DNA of 64,000 nt, taken from contig NZ_LT605205.1 of assembly GCF_900095135.1 (NCBI RefSeq), forward strand, positions 930,001 through 994,000, given 5' to 3'. A model generated the notes under the pieces. That model worked only from the letters and a program-made list of their open reading frames with translations, was not told the DNA's origin and did not search any database. The position numbers and the translations under genes were made by a program. Source of the stretch: Proteiniphilum saccharofermentans. GTDB lineage: Bacteria; Bacteroidota; Bacteroidia; Bacteroidales; Dysgonomonadaceae. This document shows positions 16,041 through 25,464 of the stretch, in pieces (within the stretch, counting starts at the first letter, position 1; each line of letters begins with the position of its first letter).

Positions 16041-17960
16041 TCAGAGTTCGTTCTGCAACTGTTCCCAATGGTGCATTGTCTGGTCTAACCGGGCTTTGGT
16101 GTCCAGATATTTCTGCAGTAAATCCATATCCGATGCACCTTCCGGAGTGGAGAGTGTCGCTTCCATCTCCGAGATCTTCTTTTCAAGCGCTTCTATCTTA
16201 TTTTCCGCCTCTTCAATCTGCTTCTCCAACTTGCGCTGTTTACGATTCAATTCTTTTTGTTCCTGATAAGAGAGTTTGCTCTCCGACGGTTGCTCCTGTT
16301 TCTTCTCCATTTTAGCTGCCACAGTTGTAGAGAGTTCCAACTGCTGCAGGGTTTCCAGCTTCTTTTTGTCCAGAAAGTCATAGATGCCACCCAGGTGTTC
16401 CGTCACTTTTCCTCCGCCGAACTCATATACTTTGCTCACCAGTCCGTTCAGGAAGTCGCGGTCGTGCGATACGATGATAGCAGTACCGTCGAATTCGCTG
16501 ATCGCTTTTTTCAGTACCTCTTTCGAAGCGATATCGAGGTGGTTGGTCGGCTCATCCAGAATAAGCAGGTTGACCGGCTCCAGAAGTAGGCGGATCATCG
16601 CCAGACGGCTTCGTTCGCCACCCGACAACACCTTCACTTTTTTGTCGGACGCTTCGCCACCAAACATAAAGGCGCCGAGGATATCACGTATTTTGGTGCG
16701 GACATCTCCCACCGCCACATAGTCGATGGTATCGAATACCGTCATCTCCTCATCCAGCAGTTGTGCCTGGTTCTGGGCAAAGTAACCGATCTTCACATTA
16801 TGTCCCAGTTCCAGTTTTCCACCGTGATCGATCTCGTTCATGATGCATTTCACAAGGGTGGACTTCCCTTCACCGTTCTTTCCTACGAATGCCACCTTCT
16901 CACCCCGCTCGATGGTGAGCGTGACATCTTTGAAAACAAGATGGTCGCCATAGCTTTTCAATACTTCTTCCATGACGACGGGGTAGGAGCCTGAGCGTGG
17001 TGCGGGTGGGAATTTCAGGTTGAGTTGCGAATTATCCACCTCATCCACCTCGATCCGTTCTATTTTCTCCAATTGCTTGATGCGCGACTGTACCTGGTTC
17101 GATTTAGTCGCCTTGTATCGGAACCGTTCTATAAATTCTTCGGTATCCTTGATCTGCTTCTGCTGATTTTCGTAGGCCCTCTGCTGTTGCTCCCGCCGTT
17201 CCCGGCGCAACTCCAGATATTTGGAGTAATTCACTTTATAGTCGTGGGCACTGCCCAGCACGATCTCTATAGTCCGGTTGGTCACGGCATCCAGGAAAGC
17301 CCGGTCGTGCGACACCAGCATAACGGCGTTGGAGTGTGTAGTGAGGAAATTCTCCAGCCACTGGATCGACTCTATGTCGAGGTGGTTGGTCGGTTCGTCG
17401 AGCAGCAGCACATCCGGCGCCTGCAACAAGATTTTCGCCAATTCGATACGCATGCGCCAGCCACCGCTGAATTCACGAGTAGGGCGGTCGAAATCGCTCC
17501 GCAGAAACCCAAGCCCCATCAGCGTCTTTTCCACTTCGGCCTCGAAATTGTGGATCCCCGACATTTGTAAAAGTTCCTGCAAGTCAGTCGCCCGTTCAAT
17601 CACCGTCTGGTAGGCTTCTGTCTCGTAATCGGTGCGTTCGGCCATTTCGGTGTGCAGTTGTTCTAACTCTTTCTCCATCTTTTGCAGGTGGGAGAAAGCG
17701 AGGGAAGCTTCTTCACGTACGGTACGGCTGTCGCTCAGCTTCATTTGCTGCGGCAGGTAACCGATGGAGACGCCTTTGGGTAAGGAGACAGCACCGCCGG
17801 AAGGCTGTTGCAGCCCCGCCATAATCTTCAGGAGCGTCGATTTCCCTGCACCGTTCTTGCCGGCAAGGGCTACCCGCTCGTTCCTGTTCAGGACGAATGA
17901 TATACGGTCAAGTAGGGTGAAACCGCCGAACTCAACGGTAAGGTTCTCTATACTGAGCAT
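16041..17960 (-). CDS. ABC-F family ATPase (ribosome-associated)
   Basis: This 639-residue soluble protein has two ABC domains and no membrane segments. First domain: Walker A GKNGAGKSTLL, signature EFSGGWRMRIELAKIL, Walker B VLLLDEPTNHLDI. Second domain: GKNGEGKSTLV, LSGGERSRLAMIRLL, LLILDEPTNHLDI. The charged linker between them and a C-terminal coiled coil of about 80 residues are typical of the ABC-F Uup/YdiF group. These act on ribosomes or rRNA. It follows hisS with no gap, so they form an operon. A shorter paralogue is at 48708-50342. Confidence 0.93.
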   Translation of the reverse strand: MLSIENLTVEFGGFTLLDRISFVLNRNERVALAGKNGAGKSTLLKIMAGLQQPSGGAVSLPKGVSIGYLPQQMKLSDSRTVREEASLAFSHLQKMEKELEQLHTEMAERTDYETEAYQTVIERATDLQELLQMSGIHNFEAEVEKTLMGLGFLRSDFDRPTREFSGGWRMRIELAKILLQAPDVLLLDEPTNHLDIESIQWLENFLTTHSNAVMLVSHDRAFLDAVTNRTIEIVLGSAHDYKVNYSKYLELRRERREQQQRAYENQQKQIKDTEEFIERFRYKATKSNQVQSRIKQLEKIERIEVDEVDNSQLNLKFPPAPRSGSYPVVMEEVLKSYGDHLVFKDVTLTIERGEKVAFVGKNGEGKSTLVKCIMNEIDHGGKLELGHNVKIGYFAQNQAQLLDEEMTVFDTIDYVAVGDVRTKIRDILGAFMFGGEASDKKVKVLSGGERSRLAMIRLLLEPVNLLILDEPTNHLDIASKEVLKKAISEFDGTAIIVSHDRDFLNGLVSKVYEFGGGKVTEHLGGIYDFLDKKKLETLQQLELSTTVAAKMEKKQEQPSESKLSYQEQKELNRKQRKLEKQIEEAENKIEALEKKISEMEATLSTPEGASDMDLLQKYLDTKARLDQTMHHWEQLQNEL

Positions 17961-19325
17961 TTAGTAGTTCTTTATATCACTGATGATCTCCTGAATGGTT
18001 ACCGGCTTTTGTTCTCCGGTTTCCATATTCTTCAACATGATTTTTCCCTCTTTCATTTCGTTTTCGCCCACGATAGCCACGAAAGGGATATGATTACTGT
18101 CGGCATACGACATCTGTTTTTTCATCTTGGCCGTATCGGGATAAAGTTCGCAACGGATACCGGCGCTTCTCAGTTGTTGCATTGCGGGAAGGAGATAAGC
18201 GGCTTCCTTTTCGCCGAAATTGACGAATAGCAGGTCTGTAGTATACGTGAAATTTTCTGGAAAAAGGTCGAGTTGATTCAGTACGTCGTAAATCCGGTCG
18301 GCGCCGAATGAGATTCCCACGCCGGAGACGCCCGGTAACCCGAAGATGCCGGTTAGGTTGTCGTATCTGCCACCGCCGGTGATGCTTCCGATTTCCACGT
18401 CGAGTGCTTTCACTTCGATGATAGCGCCTGTATAATAGTTGAGTCCCCGTGCCAGAGTCAGGTCGAGTGTCAACTCATTTTTCAGTGAAAGCAGGTCTGT
18501 CTTATCGAAAATATATTCTATCTCTTCCACGCCTTTCAATCCGGTAGGAGAGGATGCCAGTACCTCTTTCAGCTGACTGAATTTTTCCCGGGTGGTGCCA
18601 CTCAGCAACAGGATTGGTTGTAACTTTTCTATCGCCTCTTGTGTGATCCCTTTCGATGCCAGCTCTTCGTTCACTTTTTCCGTGCCGATCTTGTCAAGTT
18701 TATCGATGGCGACGGTGATATCGGTGATCTTATCGGCTTCACCAATGATCTCGGCGATACCGGAAAGTATCTTGCGGTTGTTCAGTTTCACCGAAACACG
18801 GATGCCGAATTGGGAAAAGACTTCGTCGATGATCTGGATCAACTCCACCTCGTTGAGCAGGGAGTCGGATCCCACGATATCGGCATCACACTGGAAAAAC
18901 TCGCGGTAACGTCCTTTTTGGGGACGGTCGGCACGCCATACCGGTTGTATCTGGTAGCGTTTGAAGGGAAAGGTGATGTCGTTTCGGTGCATCACAACGT
19001 AACGGGCGAAAGGAACGGTAAGGTCATACCGAAGCCCTTTCTCCGAAATCTTATTGGCTGTCTTCGCGGAATTACCTTCGGTAATATCTTCCGCACTCAT
19101 ATCTCCTAAGAAGTGGCCGGAGTTGAGTATCTTGAACAGCAGTTTATCGCCCTCTTCGCCATATTTCCCCATCAGGGTGGAGAGGTTTTCCATTGCCGGC
19201 GTTTCAATCTGGCGAAAGCCGTAAAGACGATACACCTCTTTGATCGTATAGAAAATATAGTTCCGTTTCGCCGTCTCTTCAGGCGAAAAATCCCTTGTCC
19301 CTTTAGGTATAGAAGGTTTTTGCAT
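17961..19325 (-). CDS. hisS: Histidyl-tRNA synthetase
   Basis: This 454-residue class II synthetase shows motif 1 around IETPAMENL, motif 2 [20 protein letters not shown] followed by [10 protein letters not shown], the His-specific [13 protein letters not shown], and motif 3 [17 protein letters not shown]-terminal anticodon-binding domain ([21 protein letters not shown]...) follows. It charges tRNA-His with histidine. It directly precedes the ABC-F gene in the same transcript. A terminator for phoH separates it from the upstream gene. Confidence 0.97.
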   Translation of the reverse strand: MQKPSIPKGTRDFSPEETAKRNYIFYTIKEVYRLYGFRQIETPAMENLSTLMGKYGEEGDKLLFKILNSGHFLGDMSAEDITEGNSAKTANKISEKGLRYDLTVPFARYVVMHRNDITFPFKRYQIQPVWRADRPQKGRYREFFQCDADIVGSDSLLNEVELIQIIDEVFSQFGIRVSVKLNNRKILSGIAEIIGEADKITDITVAIDKLDKIGTEKVNEELASKGITQEAIEKLQPILLLSGTTREKFSQLKEVLASSPTGLKGVEEIEYIFDKTDLLSLKNELTLDLTLARGLNYYTGAIIEVKALDVEIGSITGGGRYDNLTGIFGLPGVSGVGISFGADRIYDVLNQLDLFPENFTYTTDLLFVNFGEKEAAYLLPAMQQLRSAGIRCELYPDTAKMKKQMSYADSNHIPFVAIVGENEMKEGKIMLKNMETGEQKPVTIQEIISDIKNY

Positions 19326-19387
19326 TGTTCTCTTGATCTTTGTTTAGGGCTACAAAGATAATGATTTTTGACGTACAGGAATAATAC

Positions 19388-19437
19388 TAAAAAACGAGTT
19401 CCGGATTACTTTATTTATTTGTAACCCGAAACTCGTT
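19388..19437 (-). terminator. Terminator after the PIN-PhoH gene
   Basis: The arms 19393-19409 and 19421-19437 form a 17-bp stem (AACGAGTT.../...AACTCGTT on the plus strand) with two weak positions. On the minus strand the stem is followed directly by a run of six T. Confidence 0.8.
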
Positions 19438-19465
19438 ATTCACTTTTAATTCTTCATTCTTCACT

Positions 19466-20878
19466 TTACAAAAGGTTACTTGCTAGTTCGGAGAGTTCGC
19501 TCCGTTCACCTTTTACGAGGTTTACGTGTCCGAACAGGTTCTGTCCCCGCATCTTGTCGATCATATAAGCCAACCCGTTAGACTGTGTGTCGAGATATGG
19601 CGAGTCGATCTGCTGAAGGTCGCCCGTGAACACCATCTTGGTACTTTCTCCGGCGCGGGTAATAATAGTCTTTACTTCATGCGGAGTGAGGTTCTGCGCT
19701 TCATCAATGATGCAGAAGGTGCCGGTAAGGCTTCGTCCGCGGATAAATGCCAACGCTTCTATTTCCAGTTGTCCTGATTTCTGCATTTCGTCGATCAGCC
19801 TGAGATCGGAACTATTCTGTCCGAGGGCTGCCTTGATCACATTCAGGTTATCAAAAAGCGGCTGCATATAGGGTGCGATCTTCTGTTTCTCATCACCCGG
19901 CAGATAGCCCAGGTCTTTGTTCGACAGTGAGACGATAGGACGTGCCAGTAATATCTGGCTATAGATTTTATTCTGCTTCAGAGCGGATGCCAGCGCCAGC
20001 AAGGTTTTTCCCGTACCCGCTTTTCCGGTAAGTCCTACCAGTTTTATTTCCGGATCGTTCAATATCTCGAAAGCAAATGCCTGTTCCGCATTGCGTGGCT
20101 GGATGCCGAAATTGAATTCTTTCTCGATCTTTTTTATTTTTTGTGTGAACGGGTTGTAACGTGCCAACACGCTGTTTCTTTCGCTCTTGAGGATAAAACA
20201 TTGATTGGGATCGAGTTGGATCTCGAAATTGAACTCATCGATATCCACACCGCCTGCCTGCGTATATACCTTATCGATCAGGTCGGGATTGATACCTTCG
20301 ATCACCTCTTCGCCCTGGGAAAAAATATCGACATTCGTCACCTTGTCGTTGATATAGTCTTCGGCCAGCATGCCGAGGGAACGCGCCTTCATCCGCAGGT
20401 TGATATCTTTTGATACCAGAATGGTTTTCATCTCCGGGTGCTTCTCTGCCACTTCCGAAACTACAGTAAGAATACGATTGTCCGGTGTTTTTTCGGGGAA
20501 AGCGTCGATAATCTTTCTGTTATCTTTTGAACCGTTTACGATATAGAGTTTACCTCTGCCGACTCCCATATCGGCACCATTGGTGAACAGGTCGTCATCG
20601 GTGATAAGATCCAGTTCACGCACAAAAGCGCGGGCATTGAAATTGATCTGGTCGCTTCCTTTCTTGAACTTGTCCAGCTCTTCCAGTACCACGAAAGGGA
20701 TATAGATGTCGTTCTCCTCAAAATTGTCGAGGCAGTTGAAATCATGCAGGATCACATTCGTGTCGAGGATAAAGTTTTTCTTGGCACTTGCTGCTGTAGG
20801 TCTTGTATTGGTCTTACTCTTGCTTTTTGTTTTGGTGGTTTTTGTTTTCTCGCTGGTTTTACTCTCAGTTGTTGCCAT
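19466..20878 (-). CDS. PIN-domain PhoH-like ATPase
   Basis: This 470-residue protein starts with a low-complexity Lys/Thr-rich stretch (about 30 residues). A PIN ribonuclease domain follows (NFILDTNVILHDFNCLD with the first Asp pair; later DNRILTVV and LVSKDINLRMKA). The C-terminal PhoH ATPase has Walker A GKAGTGKTLLALA and Walker B FCIIDEAQNLT. The fusion is like mycobacterial PhoH2 and Bacillus YlaK, for which RNA helicase plus nuclease activity is known. It stands alone with its own terminator. Confidence 0.93.
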   Translation of the reverse strand: MATTESKTSEKTKTTKTKSKSKTNTRPTAASAKKNFILDTNVILHDFNCLDNFEENDIYIPFVVLEELDKFKKGSDQINFNARAFVRELDLITDDDLFTNGADMGVGRGKLYIVNGSKDNRKIIDAFPEKTPDNRILTVVSEVAEKHPEMKTILVSKDINLRMKARSLGMLAEDYINDKVTNVDIFSQGEEVIEGINPDLIDKVYTQAGGVDIDEFNFEIQLDPNQCFILKSERNSVLARYNPFTQKIKKIEKEFNFGIQPRNAEQAFAFEILNDPEIKLVGLTGKAGTGKTLLALASALKQNKIYSQILLARPIVSLSNKDLGYLPGDEKQKIAPYMQPLFDNLNVIKAALGQNSSDLRLIDEMQKSGQLEIEALAFIRGRSLTGTFCIIDEAQNLTPHEVKTIITRAGESTKMVFTGDLQQIDSPYLDTQSNGLAYMIDKMRGQNLFGHVNLVKGERSELSELASNLL

Positions 20879-20984
20879 ATCTTTCTAATTTAATATGTGT
20901 AATTCAGATCCCATTCTTTGTTTGTCGCTACCCATTGTAATAAAAAACACAATTCAGGGAAGAATGTTTTGGCTGGTATGATTT

Positions 20985-21016
20985 TTTGCTCTGCTGGAAC
21001 AAAAAAACTATCTTTG
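20985..21016 (+). promoter_or_regulatory. Promoter of the M3 peptidase gene
   Basis: TTTG (20985-20988), 20 bases, TATCTTTG (21009-21016) fits the Bacteroidota consensus well. The predicted transcript carries a leader of about 170 nt that contains the twin hairpins at 21057-21151. Confidence 0.65.
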
Positions 21017-21035
21017 CCGGGTTTCTTACTCCCTG

Positions 21036-21191
21036 CAAATGTAATGAAAGTTGAGAGGCAAGTCAAGCTTGCTTGAACTTGCCCGAGACGCATCTTACAT
21101 TCTATAAATATAGTAGAAGCCGAGAGATAAGTCTAACTTGTTGAACTTATCCGAGGTGCACCCTAATTATTCTACAAATGTAACGAATTTT
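21036..21191 (+). repeat. Tandem 70-bp repeat with twin hairpins in the peptidase leader
   Basis: Two diverged copies of one unit stand in tandem with hairpins 69 bases apart. Copy 1 pairs GGCAAGT (21057-21063) with ACTTGCC (21077-21083). Copy 2 pairs GATAAGT (21126-21132) with ACTTATC (21145-21151). Two stem pairs differ but stay complementary. The flanks are shared too: CAAATGTAA-like boxes before each unit and at 21173, and CCGAG(A/G)NGCA after each stem. Confidence 0.75.
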
Positions 21192-23285
21192 ATGAAGAAA
21201 ATATTATTAACAATCAGCTGTGCAATGATAATGATGACTACCCCGGCAAAAGAGAACCCTTTTCTTAAACCTTTTGCTACCCCTTATGGAACGGCTCCGT
21301 TCGATTTAATCAAAATAGAGCATTATGAACCTGCTTTCGAAAAAGCGATAAAAGCACATCAGTCGGAGATTGATGCAATTGTCGCTAATCCCCAGAACCC
21401 TACTTTTAGCAACACCATCGAAGCGATCGAATATTCCGGTGAGATGTTATCCCGGGTGAGCAGTGTCTTCTTCAATCTGCTGAGCGCTGAGAGCAATGAT
21501 GAGATGATGGAGATATCGCAACGGTTAAGTCCGGAGTTATCACAACATTCCAACAATATCAACCTGAATGAAGAGCTCTTTAAACGGGTAAAAGCGGTGT
21601 ATGACGTACGCCATACTTCCGGACTTACTCCAGAGCAAATCCGGCTGACCGAGAAATACTACGAAAACTTTGAAAACAGTGGAGCCACGCTATCTCCCGA
21701 AGGAAAAGAGAAATACCGCGAGTTGTCGATGGAACTGAGCAAGGCTAGCCTTGCATTCGGGCAGAACAACCTCCGGGAAACCAATGCTTTTGAGATGGTG
21801 CTTACCGATAAGGCCGATCTGACGGGATTGCCGGAGACCCTGATAGATGCTGCCGCCACAAAAGCAAAGTTGAAAGGAAAAGAAGGGTGGCTGATCGATC
21901 TGTCGGCGCCCAGCTATATGGGATTTATGAAATATTCCTCGCGCCGCGATCTACGTGAGAAACTTTATATGGCTTACAGCATGAAAGGTGTGGCCGGTGG
22001 AGAATTCGACAACCAGGAAAATGTGCGGAAGATCGTGAATCTCCGTCTGGAGATCGCCCGTCTGATGGGGTATAACACCTATTCTGAATACATATTAAAG
22101 AACAGGATGGCGAAGAATGAGGCGGCAGTTTTCGGATTACTCGACAGGCTGGCAGAGGCATTTACGCCGACAGCCCACCAGGAACTGGAAGATGTGAAGT
22201 CGTTTGCCTCAGAGATGGAAGGAAAACCGTTCGACCTGCAACCGTGGGACTGGAGCTATTATGCCGATAAGCTGAAAGACAACCGTTTTGATTTGAATGA
22301 CGAGATGACGCGTCCCTATTTCGAATTGGAGAATGTGAAAAAGGGCGTTTTCGGACTGGCAACGGATCTCTACGGTTTACAATTTGTGAGAAACAGGGAT
22401 ATTCAGGTCTATCATCCCGAGGTGGAGGCCTATGAGGTGTTTGATGAAAACGGCGATTTCCTTTCCGTTTTATATACTGACTTCCATCCCCGCGATGGCA
22501 AGCATTCCGGTGCATGGATGACCTCTTTTAAAGAGCAATATATGAGAGACGGTAAAGATAGCCGTCCCCATGTTTCCATTGTAATGAATTTCACCCGTCC
22601 AACCGAGACCAAACCGGCGTTGCTTACTTTCGACGAGGTGAAGACATTCCTGCATGAGTTCGGTCATGCGCTACATGGTATGCTGTCGAAATGCACTTAC
22701 GAAACACTTTCAGGTACCAGTGTTTACCGCGATTTCGTAGAACTACCCTCGCATATCATGGAAAACTGGTTGGTACAGAAGGAATATCTCGATAAGTTCG
22801 CTTTCCACTACCAAACAGGTGAAAAGATGCCTGAAGAGCTGTTGCAGAAAATAGTGGATGCATCCAACTATAACGTCGGTTATGCTACCTTGCGTCAACT
22901 CTCATTCGGATACCTCGATATGGCGTGGCATTCTTTGGAAGCACCGTTTGAAGGAGATGTCCGTGCATTTGAACAGGATGCCATGGCACGTGTACAACTC
23001 CTGCCGGTAGTTCCCGAAACATGTATGTCTGCTTCATTCAGTCATATATTCTCAGGAGGTTATGCGGCTGGTTATTATAGTTATAAATGGTCGGAAGTGA
23101 TGGATGCGGATGCTTTCTCCGTTTTTAAGAAGAATGGTATTTTTGACAAGGAAACCGCCCGTTCATTCAGAATCAATATTTTAGAGAAAGGAAACACTGA
23201 AGATCCAATGACGCTTTTTATTCGTTTCCGTGGTCAGGAACCTAGTGTGGAAGCCCTACTCAGAAGAAGTGGTATTGATAACTAA
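21192..23285 (+). CDS. M3-family metallopeptidase (peptidyl-dipeptidase Dcp-like)
   Basis: This peptidase of about 697 residues begins at ATG 21192 with MKKILLTISCAMIMMTTPAK, a likely signal peptide. The zinc site is FLHEFGHALHGMLS (HExxH) with the third ligand in SHIMENW. The rest fits oligopeptidase A/Dcp, ending with FSHIFSGGYAAGYYSYKWSEVMDADAF. Dcp removes C-terminal dipeptides; with the signal sequence it would act in the periplasm. The frame extends 18 codons further upstream (21138), but that part overlaps the leader repeats and is unlikely to be translated. Confidence 0.94.
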   Translation: MKKILLTISCAMIMMTTPAKENPFLKPFATPYGTAPFDLIKIEHYEPAFEKAIKAHQSEIDAIVANPQNPTFSNTIEAIEYSGEMLSRVSSVFFNLLSAESNDEMMEISQRLSPELSQHSNNINLNEELFKRVKAVYDVRHTSGLTPEQIRLTEKYYENFENSGATLSPEGKEKYRELSMELSKASLAFGQNNLRETNAFEMVLTDKADLTGLPETLIDAAATKAKLKGKEGWLIDLSAPSYMGFMKYSSRRDLREKLYMAYSMKGVAGGEFDNQENVRKIVNLRLEIARLMGYNTYSEYILKNRMAKNEAAVFGLLDRLAEAFTPTAHQELEDVKSFASEMEGKPFDLQPWDWSYYADKLKDNRFDLNDEMTRPYFELENVKKGVFGLATDLYGLQFVRNRDIQVYHPEVEAYEVFDENGDFLSVLYTDFHPRDGKHSGAWMTSFKEQYMRDGKDSRPHVSIVMNFTRPTETKPALLTFDEVKTFLHEFGHALHGMLSKCTYETLSGTSVYRDFVELPSHIMENWLVQKEYLDKFAFHYQTGEKMPEELLQKIVDASNYNVGYATLRQLSFGYLDMAWHSLEAPFEGDVRAFEQDAMARVQLLPVVPETCMSASFSHIFSGGYAAGYYSYKWSEVMDADAFSVFKKNGIFDKETARSFRINILEKGNTEDPMTLFIRFRGQEPSVEALLRRSGIDN

Positions 23286-23327
23286 AATAGTGTTTGATAT
23301 TTTTTTGCAAATTTATTGCTGATTTGT

Positions 23328-23357
23328 TTTGTCGGAATTAATTTATCCCTATCTTTG
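23328..23357 (+). promoter_or_regulatory. Promoter of the RRM protein gene
   Basis: TTTG (23328-23331), 18 bases, TATCTTTG (23350-23357). It predicts a leader of about 125 nt whose last 35 bases are nearly all T/A. Confidence 0.6.
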
Positions 23358-23488
23358 TTGTGCATAAGTATTTTTTTAGCGGGCCGTTATTTAGTTTCTT
23401 CACTCATTGTTAAGTTATTTCCTAACTCCTCTTTAATTGAAAGGACTTCTGCACAATTTATTTATTTTTTTATTTTTATTTTTTTTAC

Positions 23489-23803
23489 ATGAACATTTTT
23501 GTAGCTGGCTTAAGTTATCAGATTACTGATGCCGATTTAAAAGAACTGTTTGAAGAATACGGAGACGTTTCTTCTGCCAAGATTATTACTGATCGTGAAA
23601 CCCGCCGTTCAAAAGGCTATGGTTTCGTAGAAATGTCCAACGAAGGTGATGGACAACGCGCCATTGAAGAACTCAACGATGCTGAATACGACGGACGTAC
23701 ATTGTCTGTCTCTGTAGCTCGCCCTCGTGCTGAGGGAGATCGTCCGAGGTATAATAACAACCGTGGAGGTGGTTACGGAAACCGCGACAGGAACAGGTAT
23801 TAA
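23489..23803 (+). CDS. RRM-type RNA-binding protein
   Basis: This 104-residue protein is one RNA recognition motif: RNP2 is MNIFVAGLSY and RNP1 is SKGYGFVEM. A basic, Gly/Arg/Asn-rich tail follows (RPRYNNNRGGGYGNRDRNRY). Such glycine-rich RRM proteins are widespread in Bacteroidetes and cyanobacteria and are often cold-regulated; some act as global post-transcriptional regulators in Bacteroides. The start has no Shine-Dalgarno sequence and instead follows a T-rich tract. A strong terminator follows. Confidence 0.95.
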   Translation: MNIFVAGLSYQITDADLKELFEEYGDVSSAKIITDRETRRSKGYGFVEMSNEGDGQRAIEELNDAEYDGRTLSVSVARPRAEGDRPRYNNNRGGGYGNRDRNRY

Positions 23804-23822
23804 TCTTTTATTAGATTTAGAG

Positions 23823-23852
23823 AAACTGCATCACAACCGATGCAGTTTTTTT
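23823..23852 (+). terminator. Rho-independent terminator of the RRM gene
   Basis: AAACTGCATC (23823-23832) pairs with GATGCAGTTT (23839-23848) around a 6-base loop, ending in a run of seven T. Confidence 0.92.
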
Positions 23853-23925
23853 ATGCCCTTTCGGTTCTGCCGGGAGAAAATTTGTTATCTTTACGCCGTT
23901 AAACTATTTTGCCCTTATTCCTCTT

Positions 23926-24624
23926 ATGTGTACGCTGCTTACAATTGAAACATCCACTCCCGTATGTTCCTGTGCGCTTTCGCGTGATGGGGAGATCCTG
24001 GTAAATAAAGAGAATTATGAAGGCCGGTCGCATGCAAGCCTGATAGGTCTGTTTGTCCATGAGATAATGGAGTATGCCAGAGAACAGGATATCCACCTGG
24101 ACGCTATCGCTGTGAGTAGCGGCCCCGGCTCTTATACCGGACTGCGTATCGGTGTATCGGAAGCCAAGGGATTGAGTTACGGCCTGGATATTCCAATGAT
24201 CGCCATTCCCACGGCCCGTATCATGGCTTCGATGATGAGAGAGAAAGCAGATGAAGATACGCTGCTTTGCCCGATGATTGATGCCCGGCGGATGGAGGTC
24301 TATGCCACCTTCTTCGACCGGTCGCTGAATATGATCCGTGAAACATCGGCCGACATAGTGAAAGAGGACAGTTACAGCGACCTTCTTGAGAAACAGAAGA
24401 TCATCTTTTTCGGAAACGGTGCAGAGAAATGCCGTACTGTCATCACGCATCCCAATGCGCTGTTCTTTGATGATATTCACCCGCTGGCTTCGGCAATGGT
24501 GTCTCTGGCCGAAAAGGCCTTTGCCGATAAAACGTTTGTGGATGTAGCCTATTTTGAACCTTTTTACCTGAAAGAGTTTGTAGCTACCGTACCAAAGAAT
24601 AAGGTGATTGACGTTAAAAGCTAA
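23926..24624 (+). CDS. tsaB: tRNA threonylcarbamoyladenosine biosynthesis protein TsaB
   Basis: This 232-residue protein of the ASKHA fold starts with LLTIETSTPVCSCALSRDG and contains AVSSGPGSYTGLRIGVSEAKG, the TsaB hallmark. It is the partner of TsaD and TsaE in making t6A37 on ANN-decoding tRNAs. A TATCTTTA promoter box lies about 35 bases upstream of ATG 23926. It converges on pdxH. Confidence 0.95.
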   Translation: MCTLLTIETSTPVCSCALSRDGEILVNKENYEGRSHASLIGLFVHEIMEYAREQDIHLDAIAVSSGPGSYTGLRIGVSEAKGLSYGLDIPMIAIPTARIMASMMREKADEDTLLCPMIDARRMEVYATFFDRSLNMIRETSADIVKEDSYSDLLEKQKIIFFGNGAEKCRTVITHPNALFFDDIHPLASAMVSLAEKAFADKTFVDVAYFEPFYLKEFVATVPKNKVIDVKS

Positions 24625-24695
24625 TCATTCCTCTTTTTGTATTTCCGTAATTAACCCGGAGTGAGTTAAATAGAATTCTTTCATAATTCAGGATT

Positions 24696-25334
24696 TCAGG
24701 GAGCTAATCGTTGCATATTCCAGCCCTTGTCTCCTTTATAATACGCCATGCGGTCGTGCATTCGGTTGGGGCGTCCCTGCCAGAATTCGATCATTGTCGG
24801 TCGAATCAGAAAACCGCCCCAATGAGGAGGTCGTGGTATTTCACTGCCGGAGAATTGATTTGCATACCTCTTCTCCAGCTCTTCCAGTTCTTCGCGTCCC
24901 CTTACTATCCTGCTTTGGGGTGATGCCCATGCCCCTATCTTGGCATCATTGGGCCGTACGTTGAAATAGGCATCCGCCTCTTCGTCCTCCACCTTCTCGG
25001 CAATACCTTCGATCCTTACCTGCCGTTCGATCTCATGCCAGTCGAAAACGGCTGCAGTAAAAGGATTAGCAAGTAATTCCTGTCCTTTCCGGCTCATATA
25101 GTTGGTGTAAAATACAAATCCTTTCTCATTCAGCTCTTTTAAAAGTACCACACGCGCTGAAGGCCTTCCGTCGGGAGTGGCTGAAGCTACGGTCATGGCG
25201 TTGGGTTCCGACAAACCGGAGGCAATGGCTGTTTCCAACCATACCTTGAATTCATCGAAAGGATTCGGTGCCATCTCTGTTTCGTTAAGGCTTCCTGCTT
25301 GGTATTCATGCCTCATTCTACTTAATTCGTCCAT
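24696..25334 (-). CDS. pdxH: Pyridoxamine 5'-phosphate oxidase
   Basis: This 212-residue flavoprotein shows the FMN-binding ARVVLLKELNEKGFVFYTNYMSRKG, the segment WHEIERQVRIEG, and the conserved end GGFLIRPTMIEFWQGRPNRMHDR. It oxidises pyridoxine or pyridoxamine 5'-phosphate to pyridoxal 5'-phosphate with oxygen. The length is standard. It stands alone, convergent with tsaB. Confidence 0.96.
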   Translation of the reverse strand: MDELSRMRHEYQAGSLNETEMAPNPFDEFKVWLETAIASGLSEPNAMTVASATPDGRPSARVVLLKELNEKGFVFYTNYMSRKGQELLANPFTAAVFDWHEIERQVRIEGIAEKVEDEEADAYFNVRPNDAKIGAWASPQSRIVRGREELEELEKRYANQFSGSEIPRPPHWGGFLIRPTMIEFWQGRPNRMHDRMAYYKGDKGWNMQRLAP

Positions 25335-25464
25335 CTGCTGTGAAATCTACATTTGCTCCTCACAAAAGTACATGATTTTCTGCTGAAAACCACGCTGATT
25401 CTTTTAAATAGTTATGCATTTTTCTTATCTTCGCAGATTGATTATGTTGTGGTAAACGGATCAG

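Noticed and set aside
16041-17960. ABC-F proteins as antibiotic-resistance determinants
   Set aside because: Both lack features that would separate them from housekeeping ABC-F proteins, and their context is housekeeping.
16076-17964. Plus-strand open frames opposite the ABC-F gene
   Set aside because: They mirror the codon pattern of the real minus-strand gene and have no recognisable domains or starts; the same holds for frames opposite the second ABC-F and hisS.
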